Positions 52,516-64,000 of a stretch of DNA of 64,000 nt are shown here, one piece after another. Source of the DNA: Alteromonas aestuariivivens (lineage in GTDB: Bacteria > Pseudomonadota > Gammaproteobacteria > Enterobacterales > Alteromonadaceae); assembly GCF_003367475.1 (NCBI RefSeq), contig NZ_QRHA01000001.1, positions 434,001-498,000 of the forward strand, in the 5' to 3' direction. The position numbers and the translations under genes are program-made. Positions within the stretch are counted from its first letter, which is position 1, and every line of letters starts with the position of its first letter. The notes beneath the pieces are model-generated. The model made no database searches. It was not told the origin of the DNA and saw only the letters and a program-made list of their open reading frames with translations.

Positions 52516-52697
52516 AACCTATCTCCTTTACGTTAGAAGCGAACATGTCGAGCCTCACTGTAGCGATAAAATGCCGGGCCCGCCAACAATCGCAAAATCA
52601 GTGTAGACAGACATGGGGGTTATCGTCAATAATTCAAATACTCCAAATGTGTAAATAAGTGTGTTTTTGTAAAAAATAACTCACAAATGGTGATTTT

Positions 52698-52961
52698 ATG
52701 GCGAGTGGAAATAATTGGCGTCAGGTAGTTCAACGTGTCGTTAAGTCGGAAATGTCGGTGCGCGGGGTAAAATACCAGGCACTCAGTGACCGGCTGGCGG
52801 AGATTGGTATAGTACAAAGTGCGGATAATCTGCGAAATAAAGTGAATAAGGGCATTATGGGGGCGGATTTGTTTCTGCAGATCCTGATGGTGTTGAATGC
52901 CCGGGCGGTAAGTTGTGAGAGCATTGAGGAGATCCTGGTCGATTTGGATCAGAATGCCTGA
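52698..52961 (+). CDS. small DUF6471-type protein
   Basis: 87 residues; the pattern WRQVVQRVVKSEMSVRGVKYQALSDRLAEIGI with DNLRNKVNKG is the DUF6471 signature, probably a helix-turn-helix-like fold. Start ATG 52698. The role is unknown; there is no clear operon partner. Confidence 0.78.
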   Translation: MASGNNWRQVVQRVVKSEMSVRGVKYQALSDRLAEIGIVQSADNLRNKVNKGIMGADLFLQILMVLNARAVSCESIEEILVDLDQNA

Positions 52962-53096
52962 CGCACTCGTAAACTAACATTGTGCCTTCCACGGGCATTC
53001 TTTGTTCCGATAGGGTAAAATCCTGCGAGTTTTTTCGCCAGTACCGGACTGTTCCGGAGCCGGCCGTTCCATTGAACTAAAATCAGTAAGAAAATC

Positions 53097-54137
53097 ATGA
53101 AATTAAGCGACTTCAGTTTCGAATTACCTGAACATCTTATTGCCAAATACCCCACTGAAAAGCGCACCGCCAGCCGCCTGTTGCATCTGAATGGCGCAAC
53201 AGGTGATGTTTTTCACCGCCAGTTTACCGATATGCTCGAACTGGTAGAGGAAGGGGATCTGCTGGTTTTTAATAACACCCGGGTGATACCGGCACGCTTG
53301 CTGGGTAATAAGGCTACAGGGGGGCAGGTGGAAGTATTGGTTGAACGTATTCTGCCGGACGATTCGGTGCTGGCACACGTGCGGGCCAGTAAGGCACCTA
53401 AACCGGGGACAAAACTGATTCTTGAGCAGCAGGTAGATGTGACTGTGCTGGGGCGTCAGGAAGCTCTTTTCCATTTGCAGTTTGACGGGGACGCACCGGT
53501 GCTGTCGATTCTGGAGTCTTTCGGACATATGCCGTTGCCCCCTTACATTGACCGGCCTGACGAAGGTTCGGACAAGGAACGCTATCAAACGGTTTACAAT
53601 CAAAAACCCGGAGCTGTAGCTGCGCCTACGGCGGGCTTGCATTTTGATGATGATATTCTTACCGCATTACGAAAAAAAGGCGTGAATCTGGCGTTTGTTA
53701 CTTTGCATGTCGGGGCGGGTACGTTCCAGCCAGTGCGGGTAGACAACATAAAAGAGCATAAAATGCATGCCGAATATGCAGAGGTGGGGCAGGAGGTGGT
53801 GGACGCCATACTGGCTACCAAAGCCGCTGGTAAGCGGGTAATTGCCGTGGGGACTACGTCAGTTCGTTCACTGGAATCAGCCGCGGTAGCTGCAGAGAAC
53901 AGTGATAAACCCTTACTGCCGTTTTTTGCCGATACCGACATTTTCATTTACCCGGGTTTTCGTTTTAAAGTGGTGGATGCCATGTTCACCAATTTCCATT
54001 TGCCTGAATCAACACTGATGATGCTAATCAGCGCCTTTGCCGGGCGGGAAAAGGTAATGGCGGCCTATCAGCAGGCGATCGAGCAGGAATATCGCTTCTT
54101 CAGTTATGGCGACAGCATGTTTATTGAAAAGGCCTGA
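53097..54137 (+). CDS. queA: S-adenosylmethionine:tRNA ribosyltransferase-isomerase
   Basis: 346 residues, the usual QueA length. Makes epoxyqueuosine in tRNA from preQ1. Seen: [14 protein letters not shown] at the N-terminus, [63 protein letters not shown]. Usually followed directly by tgt; here an RND pair on the other strand intervenes. Confidence 0.97.
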   Translation: MKLSDFSFELPEHLIAKYPTEKRTASRLLHLNGATGDVFHRQFTDMLELVEEGDLLVFNNTRVIPARLLGNKATGGQVEVLVERILPDDSVLAHVRASKAPKPGTKLILEQQVDVTVLGRQEALFHLQFDGDAPVLSILESFGHMPLPPYIDRPDEGSDKERYQTVYNQKPGAVAAPTAGLHFDDDILTALRKKGVNLAFVTLHVGAGTFQPVRVDNIKEHKMHAEYAEVGQEVVDAILATKAAGKRVIAVGTTSVRSLESAAVAAENSDKPLLPFFADTDIFIYPGFRFKVVDAMFTNFHLPESTLMMLISAFAGREKVMAAYQQAIEQEYRFFSYGDSMFIEKA

Positions 54138-54140
54138 TCC

Positions 54141-54162
54141 AAAGCCCACATTAGCGGGCTTT
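54141..54162. terminator. hairpin between queA and the RND pump gene
   Basis: AAAGCCC (54141-54147) pairs with GGGCTTT (54156-54162) around an 8-base loop, three bases after the queA stop and between convergent genes. There is no long T run. Candidate bidirectional terminator. Confidence 0.55.
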
Positions 54163-54179
54163 GAGAGCAGCTAATTGCA

Positions 54180-57100
54180 TCATTCAGTTGCAGCGGCTTT
54201 GTCTTTTTTCAGCCACTCACGCAACGATTGAAACAGCAGATAATAGAGCGGCACCAGCAGTGTACTGAGAATAGTGACCGAGATCATGCCGGCCATTACC
54301 GGGACTCCCAAAGCCACCCGGCTACCCGCGCCCGCGCCGGTTGCGATAACCAGTGGCAATACACCGAATACAAACGCCAGTGACGTCATTAATACGGCTC
54401 TGAAGCGCAGTTTTGCTGCTGTGAGCGCCGATTCGAACACGCTTATGCCTGCCTTGCGCTGCATCATGGCAAACTCCACAATCAGTATGGCAGTTTTAGT
54501 CGACATGGCAATCAACAACACCAGACCTACCTGGGCGTAAATGTCATTCGGCAGCCCGGTGAAATAGAGCGCCAGCATGGCACCGAACACCGCCAGGGGT
54601 ACGGCCAGGATCACCGCAAAGGGAATTAACCAGCTTTCGTACAATGCGACCAGAAACAGGTAAACAAATATCACCGACAGGCCAAACAGAATTGGTGCCA
54701 GATTACCGGCTTCCAGTTCCTGCTTGGATTGCCCTGCCCATTCGAAGGTGTAGCCCGCAGGTAACTGAGCAGAGAGCTCCTGCATGACGCGAATGGCGTC
54801 GCCGCTGGAGTAGCCCGGACTGGGCTCACCCTTGATTGCTGCGTTGCGATACAGGTTAAAGTGGTTGATGGCGGTAGGGCCAAGTATTGGTTCAAGTTTT
54901 GCCAGGCTGGTGATGGGGACCATGTCACCATTGCTGTTGCGTACAAAGTAATTTTGCAGGTCGGCCGGTTGCAGGCGGAATTCAGGAGCGGCCTGCAACA
55001 TTACCCGGTATGTCCGGCCGTAAAGATTGAAATCGTTCACGTACAGGGCCCCGAGTTGAGTCTGCAAGGTCGCGTAAATGTCGGTGAGCGCGACTCCCTG
55101 TGCTTTGGCTTTGTTGCGGTCCACCTCAAGCATGTATTGAGGGACATTGGCGCGATAGTTACTGAAAACCCGGGTTAATTCCGGCCGGTCATTGGCTTCG
55201 TATATCAGACCATTCATAACCTGGGCTAACTCTGAAGGAGAACGTCCTTCAGTATCCTGCAATCGGTAGTCGAACCCGGAACTGGTGCCAAGGCCGGCTA
55301 TGGCGGGCGGGTTAAACATCATAATAGACGCTTCAGACAGTGCCCAGGTTCGGCTTTGCAGCCGGCCAATAATCTGTGGCAGAGATTCAGCCGGATCGAG
55401 GCGTTCCTCCCAGTCTTTCAGAACCACAACACCCAGACCGTTGTTGGAGCCGTCGCCAGCCAGCAGCGAGACACCGGCAACTGAGATGAAATCGGTAACT
55501 GAGGGTTCTTCCAGCACAATATCAGCAATTTTCTCCATCACCCGGTTGGTGCGGTTGGCAGAAGCGGCATCCGGGAGCTGTACATCGACAAAGAAAAAGC
55601 CCTGGTCCTCGTCCGGAATAAATCCAGTAGGTACCTGGGTGGAAAGCCAGCCGGTCCCTCCGAAGATGACAACCACCAGAATGGTGAAGATGGCCGCGCG
55701 GCGCAGCAGCACTTTTACCACTGAGGTATATTTGCCTGTCAGCGCATGAATGAATTTCTCCAGCGGCCGCAACCACGCCATTGGCTTAAGGGTTTTTTCG
55801 CTCAGAATCATAACGCACAGGGCAGGGCTCAGAGTAAGTGCATTGACGGCGGAAATCAGTACGGCAATTGAAATGGTAATGGAAAACTGTTTATACAGTT
55901 CTCCGGTCAGGCCCGGCATAAAGGAGACCGGAACAAACACCGCCAGCAACACTGACGTGGTAGCAATCACCGGTCCACTAACTTCTTTCATTGCCTGACT
56001 GACGGTTTGAGCCATGGGTTGAGTGGGGTTCTCGTGAACCAGTCGCTCCACGTTCTCAATTACTATGATGGCGTCGTCTACCACTATCCCAATGGCGAGC
56101 ACCAGTCCAAAAAGCGTGATGGTGTTTATTGAGTAGTCCATTGCCAGCATGAAGGCGAAGGTGCCGATCAGAGAAACCGGAATTGCGATACAGGGGATTA
56201 ATGTTGCACGCCAGTTTTGCAGGAACAGGAAAACCACCAGAATAACCAGGATGATTGCTTCGTACAGTGTGTGCACCACTTCTTCTATGGACACCTCAAT
56301 AAAGGTGGTGCTGTCATAGGGAATGGTGTACTCGAGTCCGTCTGGGAAGTTGGCCGCCAGTTCCTTCATCCGCGCCTTAACCAGTTTGGCCACTTCCGTG
56401 GCATTGGCGTCGGGCAACTGGTATATGACCAGAAACGCGGTGTCCTGCTTGTTGAGTTTGGAAGTGATGCCGTAGTTGTAGGCGCCGATCTCGATGTCGG
56501 CAATGTCACCCAGACGGACAAAGTTACCGTCCGGGTTGGCCCGGACGATGATATCTTCAAATTCCTCGACTGAGTCGAGCCGCCCCTGGGCCTGGATGGT
56601 GTACTGAAACTGCTGGCTTTCGGGAGTGGGCGGGGACCCCAGCTTTCCTGCGGCAACTATCACGTTTTGTTCATTCAGAGCGGCCTGCAAATCGGCAACG
56701 GTCAGGCTCAGGGCCTGCATGCGCTCGGGGTTTAACCAAATCCGCATGGAATACTGCTGATTGCTCATGACTTTGGCTTCGGCAACGCCGGGCAAACGGC
56801 CCAGAGGTTCAGTCAAAAAGTTAGTGGCGTAGTTGCTCAGGTAAATGGAATTCATGTTTTCACGATCAGAAAACAGATTGACGCCAAGCAGCATGTTGCT
56901 TGAGCGTTTTTTAACTGAGATGCCTTGCTTTTTTACCTCAGGAGGCAGGCGCGGTTCGGCCAGGGCAACCCGGTTTTGCACGTTTACCTGGGCTATGTCG
57001 CTGTCGGTACCAACTTTGAACACTACGTTGATCACTGCCACACCGTTAAAGCTTGCCCGTGAAGTGATGTACATCATGTCTTCCACCCCATTGACCTGTT

Positions 57101-57302
57101 CCTCGATGGGCCGGATGACCGACTCTTCCACTACCTGGGCTGAAGCGCCTGGAAAGGTGGTCGTGATCCTAACTTGCGGTGGGGTGACTTCCGGGTATTT
57201 GTTCACCGGCAACTGGATTAGCGCAATCAGCCCGGCCAGCGTGATAACAATTGAAATCACCAGCGCGAACTTTGGGCGCTCTATAAACGTTTGGCTTATC
57301 AT
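54180..57302 (-). CDS. RND-family multidrug efflux pump (HAE1, AcrB/MexF type)
   Basis: 1040 residues, full length for the class. Twelve-helix arrangement with two large periplasmic loops. Seen: PRLPPEVKKQGISVKKRSS, DYSINTITLFGLVLAIGIVVDDAIIVIENVER with the paired Asp residues of helix 4, PTGFIPDEDQGFF, and the second-half MSTKTAILIVEFA. It exports drugs or other hydrophobic compounds through an outer-membrane channel that is not encoded here. The adaptor gene is 11 bases upstream on the same strand. Confidence 0.95.
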   Translation of the reverse strand: MISQTFIERPKFALVISIVITLAGLIALIQLPVNKYPEVTPPQVRITTTFPGASAQVVEESVIRPIEEQVNGVEDMMYITSRASFNGVAVINVVFKVGTDSDIAQVNVQNRVALAEPRLPPEVKKQGISVKKRSSNMLLGVNLFSDRENMNSIYLSNYATNFLTEPLGRLPGVAEAKVMSNQQYSMRIWLNPERMQALSLTVADLQAALNEQNVIVAAGKLGSPPTPESQQFQYTIQAQGRLDSVEEFEDIIVRANPDGNFVRLGDIADIEIGAYNYGITSKLNKQDTAFLVIYQLPDANATEVAKLVKARMKELAANFPDGLEYTIPYDSTTFIEVSIEEVVHTLYEAIILVILVVFLFLQNWRATLIPCIAIPVSLIGTFAFMLAMDYSINTITLFGLVLAIGIVVDDAIIVIENVERLVHENPTQPMAQTVSQAMKEVSGPVIATTSVLLAVFVPVSFMPGLTGELYKQFSITISIAVLISAVNALTLSPALCVMILSEKTLKPMAWLRPLEKFIHALTGKYTSVVKVLLRRAAIFTILVVVIFGGTGWLSTQVPTGFIPDEDQGFFFVDVQLPDAASANRTNRVMEKIADIVLEEPSVTDFISVAGVSLLAGDGSNNGLGVVVLKDWEERLDPAESLPQIIGRLQSRTWALSEASIMMFNPPAIAGLGTSSGFDYRLQDTEGRSPSELAQVMNGLIYEANDRPELTRVFSNYRANVPQYMLEVDRNKAKAQGVALTDIYATLQTQLGALYVNDFNLYGRTYRVMLQAAPEFRLQPADLQNYFVRNSNGDMVPITSLAKLEPILGPTAINHFNLYRNAAIKGEPSPGYSSGDAIRVMQELSAQLPAGYTFEWAGQSKQELEAGNLAPILFGLSVIFVYLFLVALYESWLIPFAVILAVPLAVFGAMLALYFTGLPNDIYAQVGLVLLIAMSTKTAILIVEFAMMQRKAGISVFESALTAAKLRFRAVLMTSLAFVFGVLPLVIATGAGAGSRVALGVPVMAGMISVTILSTLLVPLYYLLFQSLREWLKKDKAAATE

Positions 57303-57313
57303 GGCGACCTCGG

Positions 57314-58501
57314 TTAGCTGTTAATTTCGGATACCGCACCGGTAATGGGGTCTACTTTTTTCTCCACAGGCACGACTACCGTGCCGGGGCGAACCTTTTG
57401 CAGGCCTTCTATGATTACGCGTTCATTGGCTTCCAACCCGGACTCGACCACCCACATGGCATGAACTCTTCGACCCAGAGTGACAATTCGGGTGGCCACC
57501 TCATTTTGTTCATTGACCACGAGCACAAAGTAACCCTGCTGACTGTTTTGAACGGCCATCTGAGGGACAATAGGTTGGGAATCTTTGACCTGGCTTTCCA
57601 CTATCAGAGTAACAAACATGCCGGGTACGGCCAGCCCGTTCGGATTCGGGAACTCGGCCCTAAGGTCAACGGTACCCGTTCCCTGATTAATTTTGGTATC
57701 GGAAAAATTCAGTTTTCCTTTCACATCCAGTCGGGTGCCGTTTGGCAATGCTACGGTCAGGTCGAAAGGAGGATCCTTGATGCCGGTAGCTTCATCCTGA
57801 TGGTGTTGCACGTAGTTTATATAATCCACTTCTTCAATCTGGAAATTTACAAAAATCGGGTCGATGGCGGTCAGTTCGGCAAGTACACCACTGGATGGCC
57901 CAACATAGCTGCCGATGTCGTAGGCGAGGCGGCCAATTCGCCCGGCAAAGGGCGCACGGATTTCAGTGTATTCCAAATCCAGACGCGCTTTCGCCAGTGC
58001 CGCCTTGGCGGCTTCGACCCCGGCCTTGGCCTGTGAAGCGCGGGATTCGAGGCGATCGAGATCTGCGGCAGAAATAAACCCTTCTCCAGCGATTTCGCGC
58101 CCACGTTTTAAGTCCCGTTCTGCGCTTTCAACTTCAATAATGCGGCTGTTCAGCGTGGCCTCGGCCTCTGCAACGGTAGAGCGAAATTCGATGGGGTTGA
58201 TGTTGAGCAACAACTGACCTTCGTCTACATAATCCCCCTCCTGAAAATGTCGCTCGACTAGTTCTCCCTCAACCCGGGCGATAATGTCAGTTTGTTTGGA
58301 CGCTTCGGTGCGCGCAACATACTCTCGGTAGGTGCCAATTTCCTGGGCAGCAATGGTGAATACGCTGACCGATGGAGGCGCTGAAACCACCTTGGGGGTT
58401 TCCTGCTTTTCGCAGCCTGTCAGGGCTGCGGTGAGCAGCAGGGCAAACAGCAGCGAGAAAAATTTGTGAGGGGAGAGGAGCCGCAATTTCCGATAATGCA
58501 T
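57314..58501 (-). CDS. RND efflux periplasmic adaptor (membrane fusion protein)
   Basis: 395 residues with a lipoprotein signal ending ALTGC (Cys near 29). Family features: TDIIARVEGELVERHFQEGDYVDEGQLLL (biotinyl-lipoyl half-motif), an alpha-hairpin with ESAERDLKRG, then LEYTEIRAPFAGRIG and a C-terminal beta domain. It bridges the inner-membrane pump to a TolC-like channel. First gene of the two-gene operon. Confidence 0.94.
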   Translation of the reverse strand: MHYRKLRLLSPHKFFSLLFALLLTAALTGCEKQETPKVVSAPPSVSVFTIAAQEIGTYREYVARTEASKQTDIIARVEGELVERHFQEGDYVDEGQLLLNINPIEFRSTVAEAEATLNSRIIEVESAERDLKRGREIAGEGFISAADLDRLESRASQAKAGVEAAKAALAKARLDLEYTEIRAPFAGRIGRLAYDIGSYVGPSSGVLAELTAIDPIFVNFQIEEVDYINYVQHHQDEATGIKDPPFDLTVALPNGTRLDVKGKLNFSDTKINQGTGTVDLRAEFPNPNGLAVPGMFVTLIVESQVKDSQPIVPQMAVQNSQQGYFVLVVNEQNEVATRIVTLGRRVHAMWVVESGLEANERVIIEGLQKVRPGTVVVPVEKKVDPITGAVSEINS

Positions 58502-58655
58502 TGTGATGTCTCCTTGAGACCGTAACGCAGGATATTGAAAGAAAACGGAGTCTTTATCAGCTTCAGACTTCTGCTCAGTATAGCAACTGGGTGGAAGCCG
58601 TCAGAAAATTATCGGGATTTATACTCATGACACAGGTTTTTTGTTCAATGGGTGA

Positions 58656-59888
<1,233 letters not shown>

Positions 59889-59916
59889 TTACAAAGAAAA
59901 TCAAAGAGGAAAACCA

Positions 59917-60255
59917 ATGAGCTTATTTATCTCGAACGCTTACGCACAATCCGCTGGTGGCACACAACAGGGCGGTGGATTTGAAATGCTGATCATGCTG
60001 GCAGTGTTCGGTCTGATCTTTTACTTTTTGCTGTACCGCCCACAGGCCAAGCGCGTTAAGGAACACAAGGCTCTGGTTTCGTCCCTGAGCAAAGGTGACG
60101 AAGTGTTAACCCAGGGTGGTCTGGTTGGCCGGATCACCAAAGTTTCCGAAGAGAAAGATTTTGTTGAAGTTTCACTGAACGAAAGCAACAACATTGTTAT
60201 CCAGAAATCCGCCGTTACTGCTGTGTTGCCCAAAGGCACCATGAAGTCCATCTAA
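59917..60255 (+). CDS. yajC: preprotein translocase accessory subunit YajC
   Basis: 112 residues; a single membrane helix ([23 protein letters not shown]) and a basic C-terminal domain with [18 protein letters not shown]. It follows tgt and precedes secD as in most Gammaproteobacteria. Confidence 0.96.
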   Translation: MSLFISNAYAQSAGGTQQGGGFEMLIMLAVFGLIFYFLLYRPQAKRVKEHKALVSSLSKGDEVLTQGGLVGRITKVSEEKDFVEVSLNESNNIVIQKSAVTAVLPKGTMKSI

Positions 60256-60304
60256 GTGTTTTGGCCGGCCGGGGTGCTTCCGGTCGGCAACAAGGAATGA
60301 CCCC

Positions 60305-62149
60305 GTGTTAAATCAGAACTCCATCTGGAAGATCCTGACAGTGGTGGTGCTTATTGGCCTGTGCACCCTGTATGCCCTTCCAAACTTATATGGTGAAGAT
60401 CACGCCATACAAATTTCCGCAGGCCGCAATGCCACTGTTACTGCCGACATGGTCGGGCAGGTTGAACAGACCCTGCAACAACACAATATCGGCGTTAAGC
60501 GGGTTGAATTTGAAGATGAACAAATTCTGGTTCGTGTAAACGACTCCGATTCCCAGTTACTGGCCCGAGAAAGCCTCGAGCAGGCTCTGGGGCAGGATTA
60601 TTTTGTCGCCATGAACCTGGCCCCGGACACCCCCCAATGGCTTGAAGATCTGGGTGGTAGCCCAATGAAGCTTGGCCTTGATTTGCGTGGTGGTGTGCAC
60701 TTCCTCATGGAAGTGGACATGACTGAGGTGATTGAAAAATCACTGGAAGACGCAGAAAACGATTTTCGTACAGCATTGCGTGAAGAAAAACTGCGTTACC
60801 GCTCAGTGAGTGAGCGCGACGGGCACCTGGACATCACATTCCGTGATCAGGAAACGCTTGAAAAGGCGGAGTTTTTCCTGCGCAACCGTAATCGCGATCT
60901 GACCTATGCCGAGATGGATGGATTGGTGTTACGGGCTACGTTCTCAGAATCAAAATTGCAGGAAATCCGCGATTACGCGGTTAAGCAGAACATCACCATC
61001 ATCCGTAACCGGGTTAACCAGTTGGGCGTGGCGGAACCTCTTGTTCAGAAGCAGGGCGCAGACCGCATTGTAGTGCAACTGCCGGGTATTCAGGACACCG
61101 CGCGGGCGAAAGAAATCCTCAACGCTACTGCCACCCTTGAATTCCGCATGCTGGACCAGGACAACGATGTACGCGATGCCGTTAACGGTCGGGTACCTCC
61201 AGGTTCACAGGTGATTGAAGATCGCAACGGTATGCCGCAGTTGCTTGAAAAGCGTATCATGCTGACCGGTAACCACATTATCGATGCCAACAGTGGGGTT
61301 GATGAGTATGGCCTGCCGAACGTAAGCATTACGCTGGATTCGGAGGGCGGTAACAAGATGTCCCGCGCCACTCGCGGTAACATCGGCAAGCCCATGGCAA
61401 CGGTTTTCATTGAATACAAGGCCACCGGAGAGCGCAACGAAGATGGCAAGCTGGTGTTTGAGCGCCATGAGGAAGTCATTAATGTCGCAACCATTCGTGC
61501 TCAGCTGGGCAGCAAGTTCCAAATCACAGGTATAGATTCCCCCAAGGAAGCCCGGGATTTGTCTTTGCTGTTGCGTGCCGGAGCACTGATTGCGCCAATT
61601 CAAATCGTAGAAGAACGCACCGTGGGGCCAAGCCTGGGTCAGGAAAACATCGAACTGGGTATGCAGGCCATTATGTGGGGTCTGGCAGCGGTGTTGGTAT
61701 TTATGCTGATTTATTACAAGGCATTTGGTGTGGTTGCCAACATTGCGCTGGTTACCAACCTGGTGATGATTGTGGGAATTATGTCGATGATCCCGGGGGC
61801 CACCCTGACTTTGCCGGGGATGGCGGGCATTGTGTTAACCGTGGGTATGGCAGTGGACGCCAATGTACTGATATTCGAGCGTATCCGTGAGGAGCTGCGC
61901 GATGGCCGAAGCCCGCAGCAGGCTATCCATCTTGGTTACGACAGTGCCTTTTCAACCATACTTGATGCCAACATCACTACATTTATTGCAGGCCTGATTT
62001 TGTTTGCAGTGGGTACCGGGCCGATCAAAGGTTTCTCGATAACGCTGATGATTGGTATTGCTACCTCCATGTTTACTGCCATTCTGGTCACCCGTGTGGT
62101 TGTGAATGCTGTATGGGGTGGGCGTAAAGTAAATAAGTTGGCGATTTGA
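60305..62149 (+). CDS. secD: protein translocase subunit SecD
   Basis: 614 residues from GTG 60305 with AAGGAA upstream. Six membrane helices, a large periplasmic P1 domain, the [18 protein letters not shown] motif (about 120), and the C-terminal [18 protein letters not shown] helix region. Works with SecF to use proton-motive force in protein export. Confidence 0.97.
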   Translation: MLNQNSIWKILTVVVLIGLCTLYALPNLYGEDHAIQISAGRNATVTADMVGQVEQTLQQHNIGVKRVEFEDEQILVRVNDSDSQLLARESLEQALGQDYFVAMNLAPDTPQWLEDLGGSPMKLGLDLRGGVHFLMEVDMTEVIEKSLEDAENDFRTALREEKLRYRSVSERDGHLDITFRDQETLEKAEFFLRNRNRDLTYAEMDGLVLRATFSESKLQEIRDYAVKQNITIIRNRVNQLGVAEPLVQKQGADRIVVQLPGIQDTARAKEILNATATLEFRMLDQDNDVRDAVNGRVPPGSQVIEDRNGMPQLLEKRIMLTGNHIIDANSGVDEYGLPNVSITLDSEGGNKMSRATRGNIGKPMATVFIEYKATGERNEDGKLVFERHEEVINVATIRAQLGSKFQITGIDSPKEARDLSLLLRAGALIAPIQIVEERTVGPSLGQENIELGMQAIMWGLAAVLVFMLIYYKAFGVVANIALVTNLVMIVGIMSMIPGATLTLPGMAGIVLTVGMAVDANVLIFERIREELRDGRSPQQAIHLGYDSAFSTILDANITTFIAGLILFAVGTGPIKGFSITLMIGIATSMFTAILVTRVVVNAVWGGRKVNKLAI

Positions 62150-62160
62150 GAGGCGATATC

Positions 62161-63102
62161 ATGCAATTATTGAAATTATCCGACACCGTCAACTTTATGG
62201 GCCTGCGCATTCCCGCGCTGGTACTGTCGACCGTTTTGATGCTGGGCTCGCTGGTGTCGCTGGGCGTGAACAAACTCAACTGGGGGCTGGATTTTACTGG
62301 CGGAACCCTTATTGAAGTGGGCTACGCACAGCCAGCTAATCTGAGTGAAATCCGTCAGGCTCTGGGCTCGGCAGATTTTGAGGACGCCATAGTCCAGAAT
62401 TTTGGCAGCAGTCAGGATGTGCTTATTCGCATTGCGCCCCGTGACGGCGTGAATGCCAATACCATTGGTGACCAGGTACTCAATGCATTACGTGCGGACA
62501 GCAGTGATGTTGATATGCGACGCATTGAATTTGTTGGCCCCAACGTTGGCGATGAACTTACTGAACAGGGCGGGCTGGCAATGCTGGTAGCCCTGATTTG
62601 TATTCTGGTCTATGTGGCAATGCGCTTTGAATGGCGTTTCGCACTGGGGTCGGTCGCGGCTCTGGTACACGACGTGATCCTCACGCTTGGGTTATTCTCT
62701 GTGCTGCAACTGGAATTCGACCTGACGGTTCTGGCAGCGGTGCTGGCGGTGATCGGTTACTCGCTCAACGATACTATCGTGGTGTCAGACCGTATCCGGG
62801 AAAATTTCCGTAAAATCCGTAAGGGTGAGCCGGTTGAAATCATCAACATTTCCCTTACACAAACACTCAACCGCACCATCATCACCTCATTAACCACGGT
62901 ATTGGTTTTGGTAGCATTGTTCTTTAAAGGTGGGGCCCTGATCCACGGTTTTGCAACTGCATTGCTGTTTGGTGTAGTGGTGGGAACCTATTCTTCTGTG
63001 TACATTGCCAGCTCTGTGGCATTAGCCCTGGGCATAAGCAAGGAAGACCTGATGCCTGTGCAGGTAGAGAAGGAAGGTGAGGATCTTGATCCACTTCCGT
63101 GA
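62161..63102 (+). CDS. secF: protein translocase subunit SecF
   Basis: 313 residues from ATG 62161 with GAGAGG upstream; an upstream TTG is less likely. Six helices, the GLDFTGGTLIEVGY motif near 43, the GYSLNDTIVVSDRIREN region and TSLTTVLVLVALFFKGG. It lies 11 bases after the secD stop. Confidence 0.97.
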   Translation: MQLLKLSDTVNFMGLRIPALVLSTVLMLGSLVSLGVNKLNWGLDFTGGTLIEVGYAQPANLSEIRQALGSADFEDAIVQNFGSSQDVLIRIAPRDGVNANTIGDQVLNALRADSSDVDMRRIEFVGPNVGDELTEQGGLAMLVALICILVYVAMRFEWRFALGSVAALVHDVILTLGLFSVLQLEFDLTVLAAVLAVIGYSLNDTIVVSDRIRENFRKIRKGEPVEIINISLTQTLNRTIITSLTTVLVLVALFFKGGALIHGFATALLFGVVVGTYSSVYIASSVALALGISKEDLMPVQVEKEGEDLDPLP

Positions 63103-63123
63103 CTTTGAGTGTTTCTAAAGTTC

Positions 63124-63156
63124 AAAAAAATCCGGTGCCTGTCACCGGATTTTTTA
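63124..63156 (+). terminator. rho-independent terminator after secF
   Basis: AAAAAATCCGGTG pairs with CACCGGATTTTTT across a short loop, with a T run on the plus strand and an A run allowing use in the other direction. About 20 bases after the secF stop. Confidence 0.9.
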
Positions 63157-63249
63157 TTACCTCGGTATCCAAAAGATTTGGATAGAACATTAAAAGGCTG
63201 TCAGTTTAGACATTCGGAGGGGGGACGCGCTCCCAAGGAGCGCATTGTA

Positions 63250-64000
63250 TTACTTAAGGTGTTTAACCAAACCTTGTAATACCTTAACGCTGCCGGCCAC
63301 AACCTCACCTTTAAACAGGGGGTCGTTGCCACCGGTGAAATCGGTAACCAGACCACCGGCTTCGCGCACCAGAAGTTCTCCGGCTGCGATATCCCATGCT
63401 TTAATGCCGCGTTCCCAGTACCCGTCATAGCGGCCAGCGGCTACATAGGCCAAATCCAATGCTGCGCTGCCAGCCCGGCGAACATCACCACATTCATGGA
63501 AAATTTTGTTCAGGCTCAGGGCGAATTCGCCGAACTGGTTTTTGTTTTTAAATGGAGTGCCTGTGGCCAGAACCGTCTCGCTCAGGTCCCGTGGCTTGGT
63601 AACACGAATGCGGTAGCCATTTAATTGGGCACCGTTTCCACGGCTTGCAGTGAACAGCTCGCCACGAATGGGGTCAAAGACCACAGCCTGATCAAGGCGC
63701 CCCTTGTAAAGCAGAGCAATGGACACGGCAAAATGTGGAATGCCTTTGATAAAATTGGTGGTACCGTCCAGAGGGTCGATGATCCACTGGAAATCGCTTT
63801 CGCTGCCTGACGTTTCTCCGCTTTCTTCACCCAAAAATGTGTGGTTTGGGTAAGACTGCTGAATTTTGTGAATAATGGCTTTTTCGGCCTCTTTGTCGAT
63901 TTGCGTGACGTAGTCGTTGGCCGCTTTGGATTCTTTGACCAGATCGTCACGGTTTTCAAAACCGCGGACAATGATTGTACCGGCCACGCGCGCAGCGCGC
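63250..64000 (-). CDS. suhB: inositol-1-monophosphatase, 5' end outside window
   Basis: The reading frame is open to the window end; 249 residues are visible, so only the first ~18 are missing. Seen: FLGEESG, IDPLDGTTNFIKGIPHF and WDIAAGELLVREAGG, the metal and substrate motifs of the family. E. coli SuhB also takes part in rRNA antitermination. It converges on secF. Confidence 0.95.
   Translation of the reverse strand, partial: RAARVAGTIIVRGFENRDDLVKESKAANDYVTQIDKEAEKAIIHKIQQSYPNHTFLGEESGETSGSESDFQWIIDPLDGTTNFIKGIPHFAVSIALLYKGRLDQAVVFDPIRGELFTASRGNGAQLNGYRIRVTKPRDLSETVLATGTPFKNKNQFGEFALSLNKIFHECGDVRRAGSAALDLAYVAAGRYDGYWERGIKAWDIAAGELLVREAGGLVTDFTGGNDPLFKGEVVAGSVKVLQGLVKHLK

Overview
The window looks like chromosome of a Gammaproteobacterium, probably a free-living aquatic one. 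The evidence is the queA / tgt-yajC-secD-secF / suhB block, a 531-residue Pseudomonas-type isocitrate lyase, malate synthase G, the yjfIJKLMC stress operon and a TtpC-type TonB complex. No tRNA, rRNA, CRISPR array, prophage or complete insertion sequence was seen. One small MITE-like element was found.

Layout. 1-12.9 kb: the end of a nucleotide-sugar epimerase gene, a glyoxylate-shunt cluster (aceA, a LysR regulator, glcB, all on the minus strand), a lipoprotein alkaline phosphatase, an AttEFGH-like ABC system and a VC0807-type membrane protein. 13-47.3 kb: a rhomboid protease, then a long accessory region devoted to uptake and breakdown of purine- or pyrimidine-like heterocycles. 47.4-52.5 kb: a yjfIJKLMC-type operon with a K+ channel gene inserted. 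53-64 kb: housekeeping queA, tgt, yajC, secDF and suhB, with an RND efflux pair between queA and tgt.

The accessory region is the main discovery. It contains a RutR-like TetR regulator, an isopenicillin-N-synthase-like oxygenase, two NMT1/THI5-type ABC importers, a guanine/8-oxoguanine-deaminase-like amidohydrolase and an MFS carrier. It also contains a TonB-dependent receptor, a creatininase-family hydrolase, and a tightly overlapping operon of a CodA-type deaminase, an FAD oxidase, a 2Fe-2S reductase, an MFS carrier and an exported amidohydrolase. A RidA protein, a glutamine-amidotransferase-like protein, a complete TonB/ExbB/ExbD/DUF3450/TPR complex, xanthine dehydrogenase XdhAB and the membrane urate oxidase PuuD complete it. 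Eight 6-4-6 palindromes resembling the known E. coli RutR operator (TTGACC-N4-GGTCAA) lie only in promoter regions of this block: before the regulator, the deaminase, the receptor, the creatininase, the TonB operon, a DUF2165 gene and xdhA. I infer one regulon that moves a purine- or pyrimidine-type compound across the outer membrane, imports it and deaminates or oxidises it toward urate and beyond. The actual substrate cannot be read from sequence.

Start sites were adjusted from the longest open frames where a ribosome-binding site or family alignment decided it. All function calls rest on motifs and recalled family knowledge. No database search was run.
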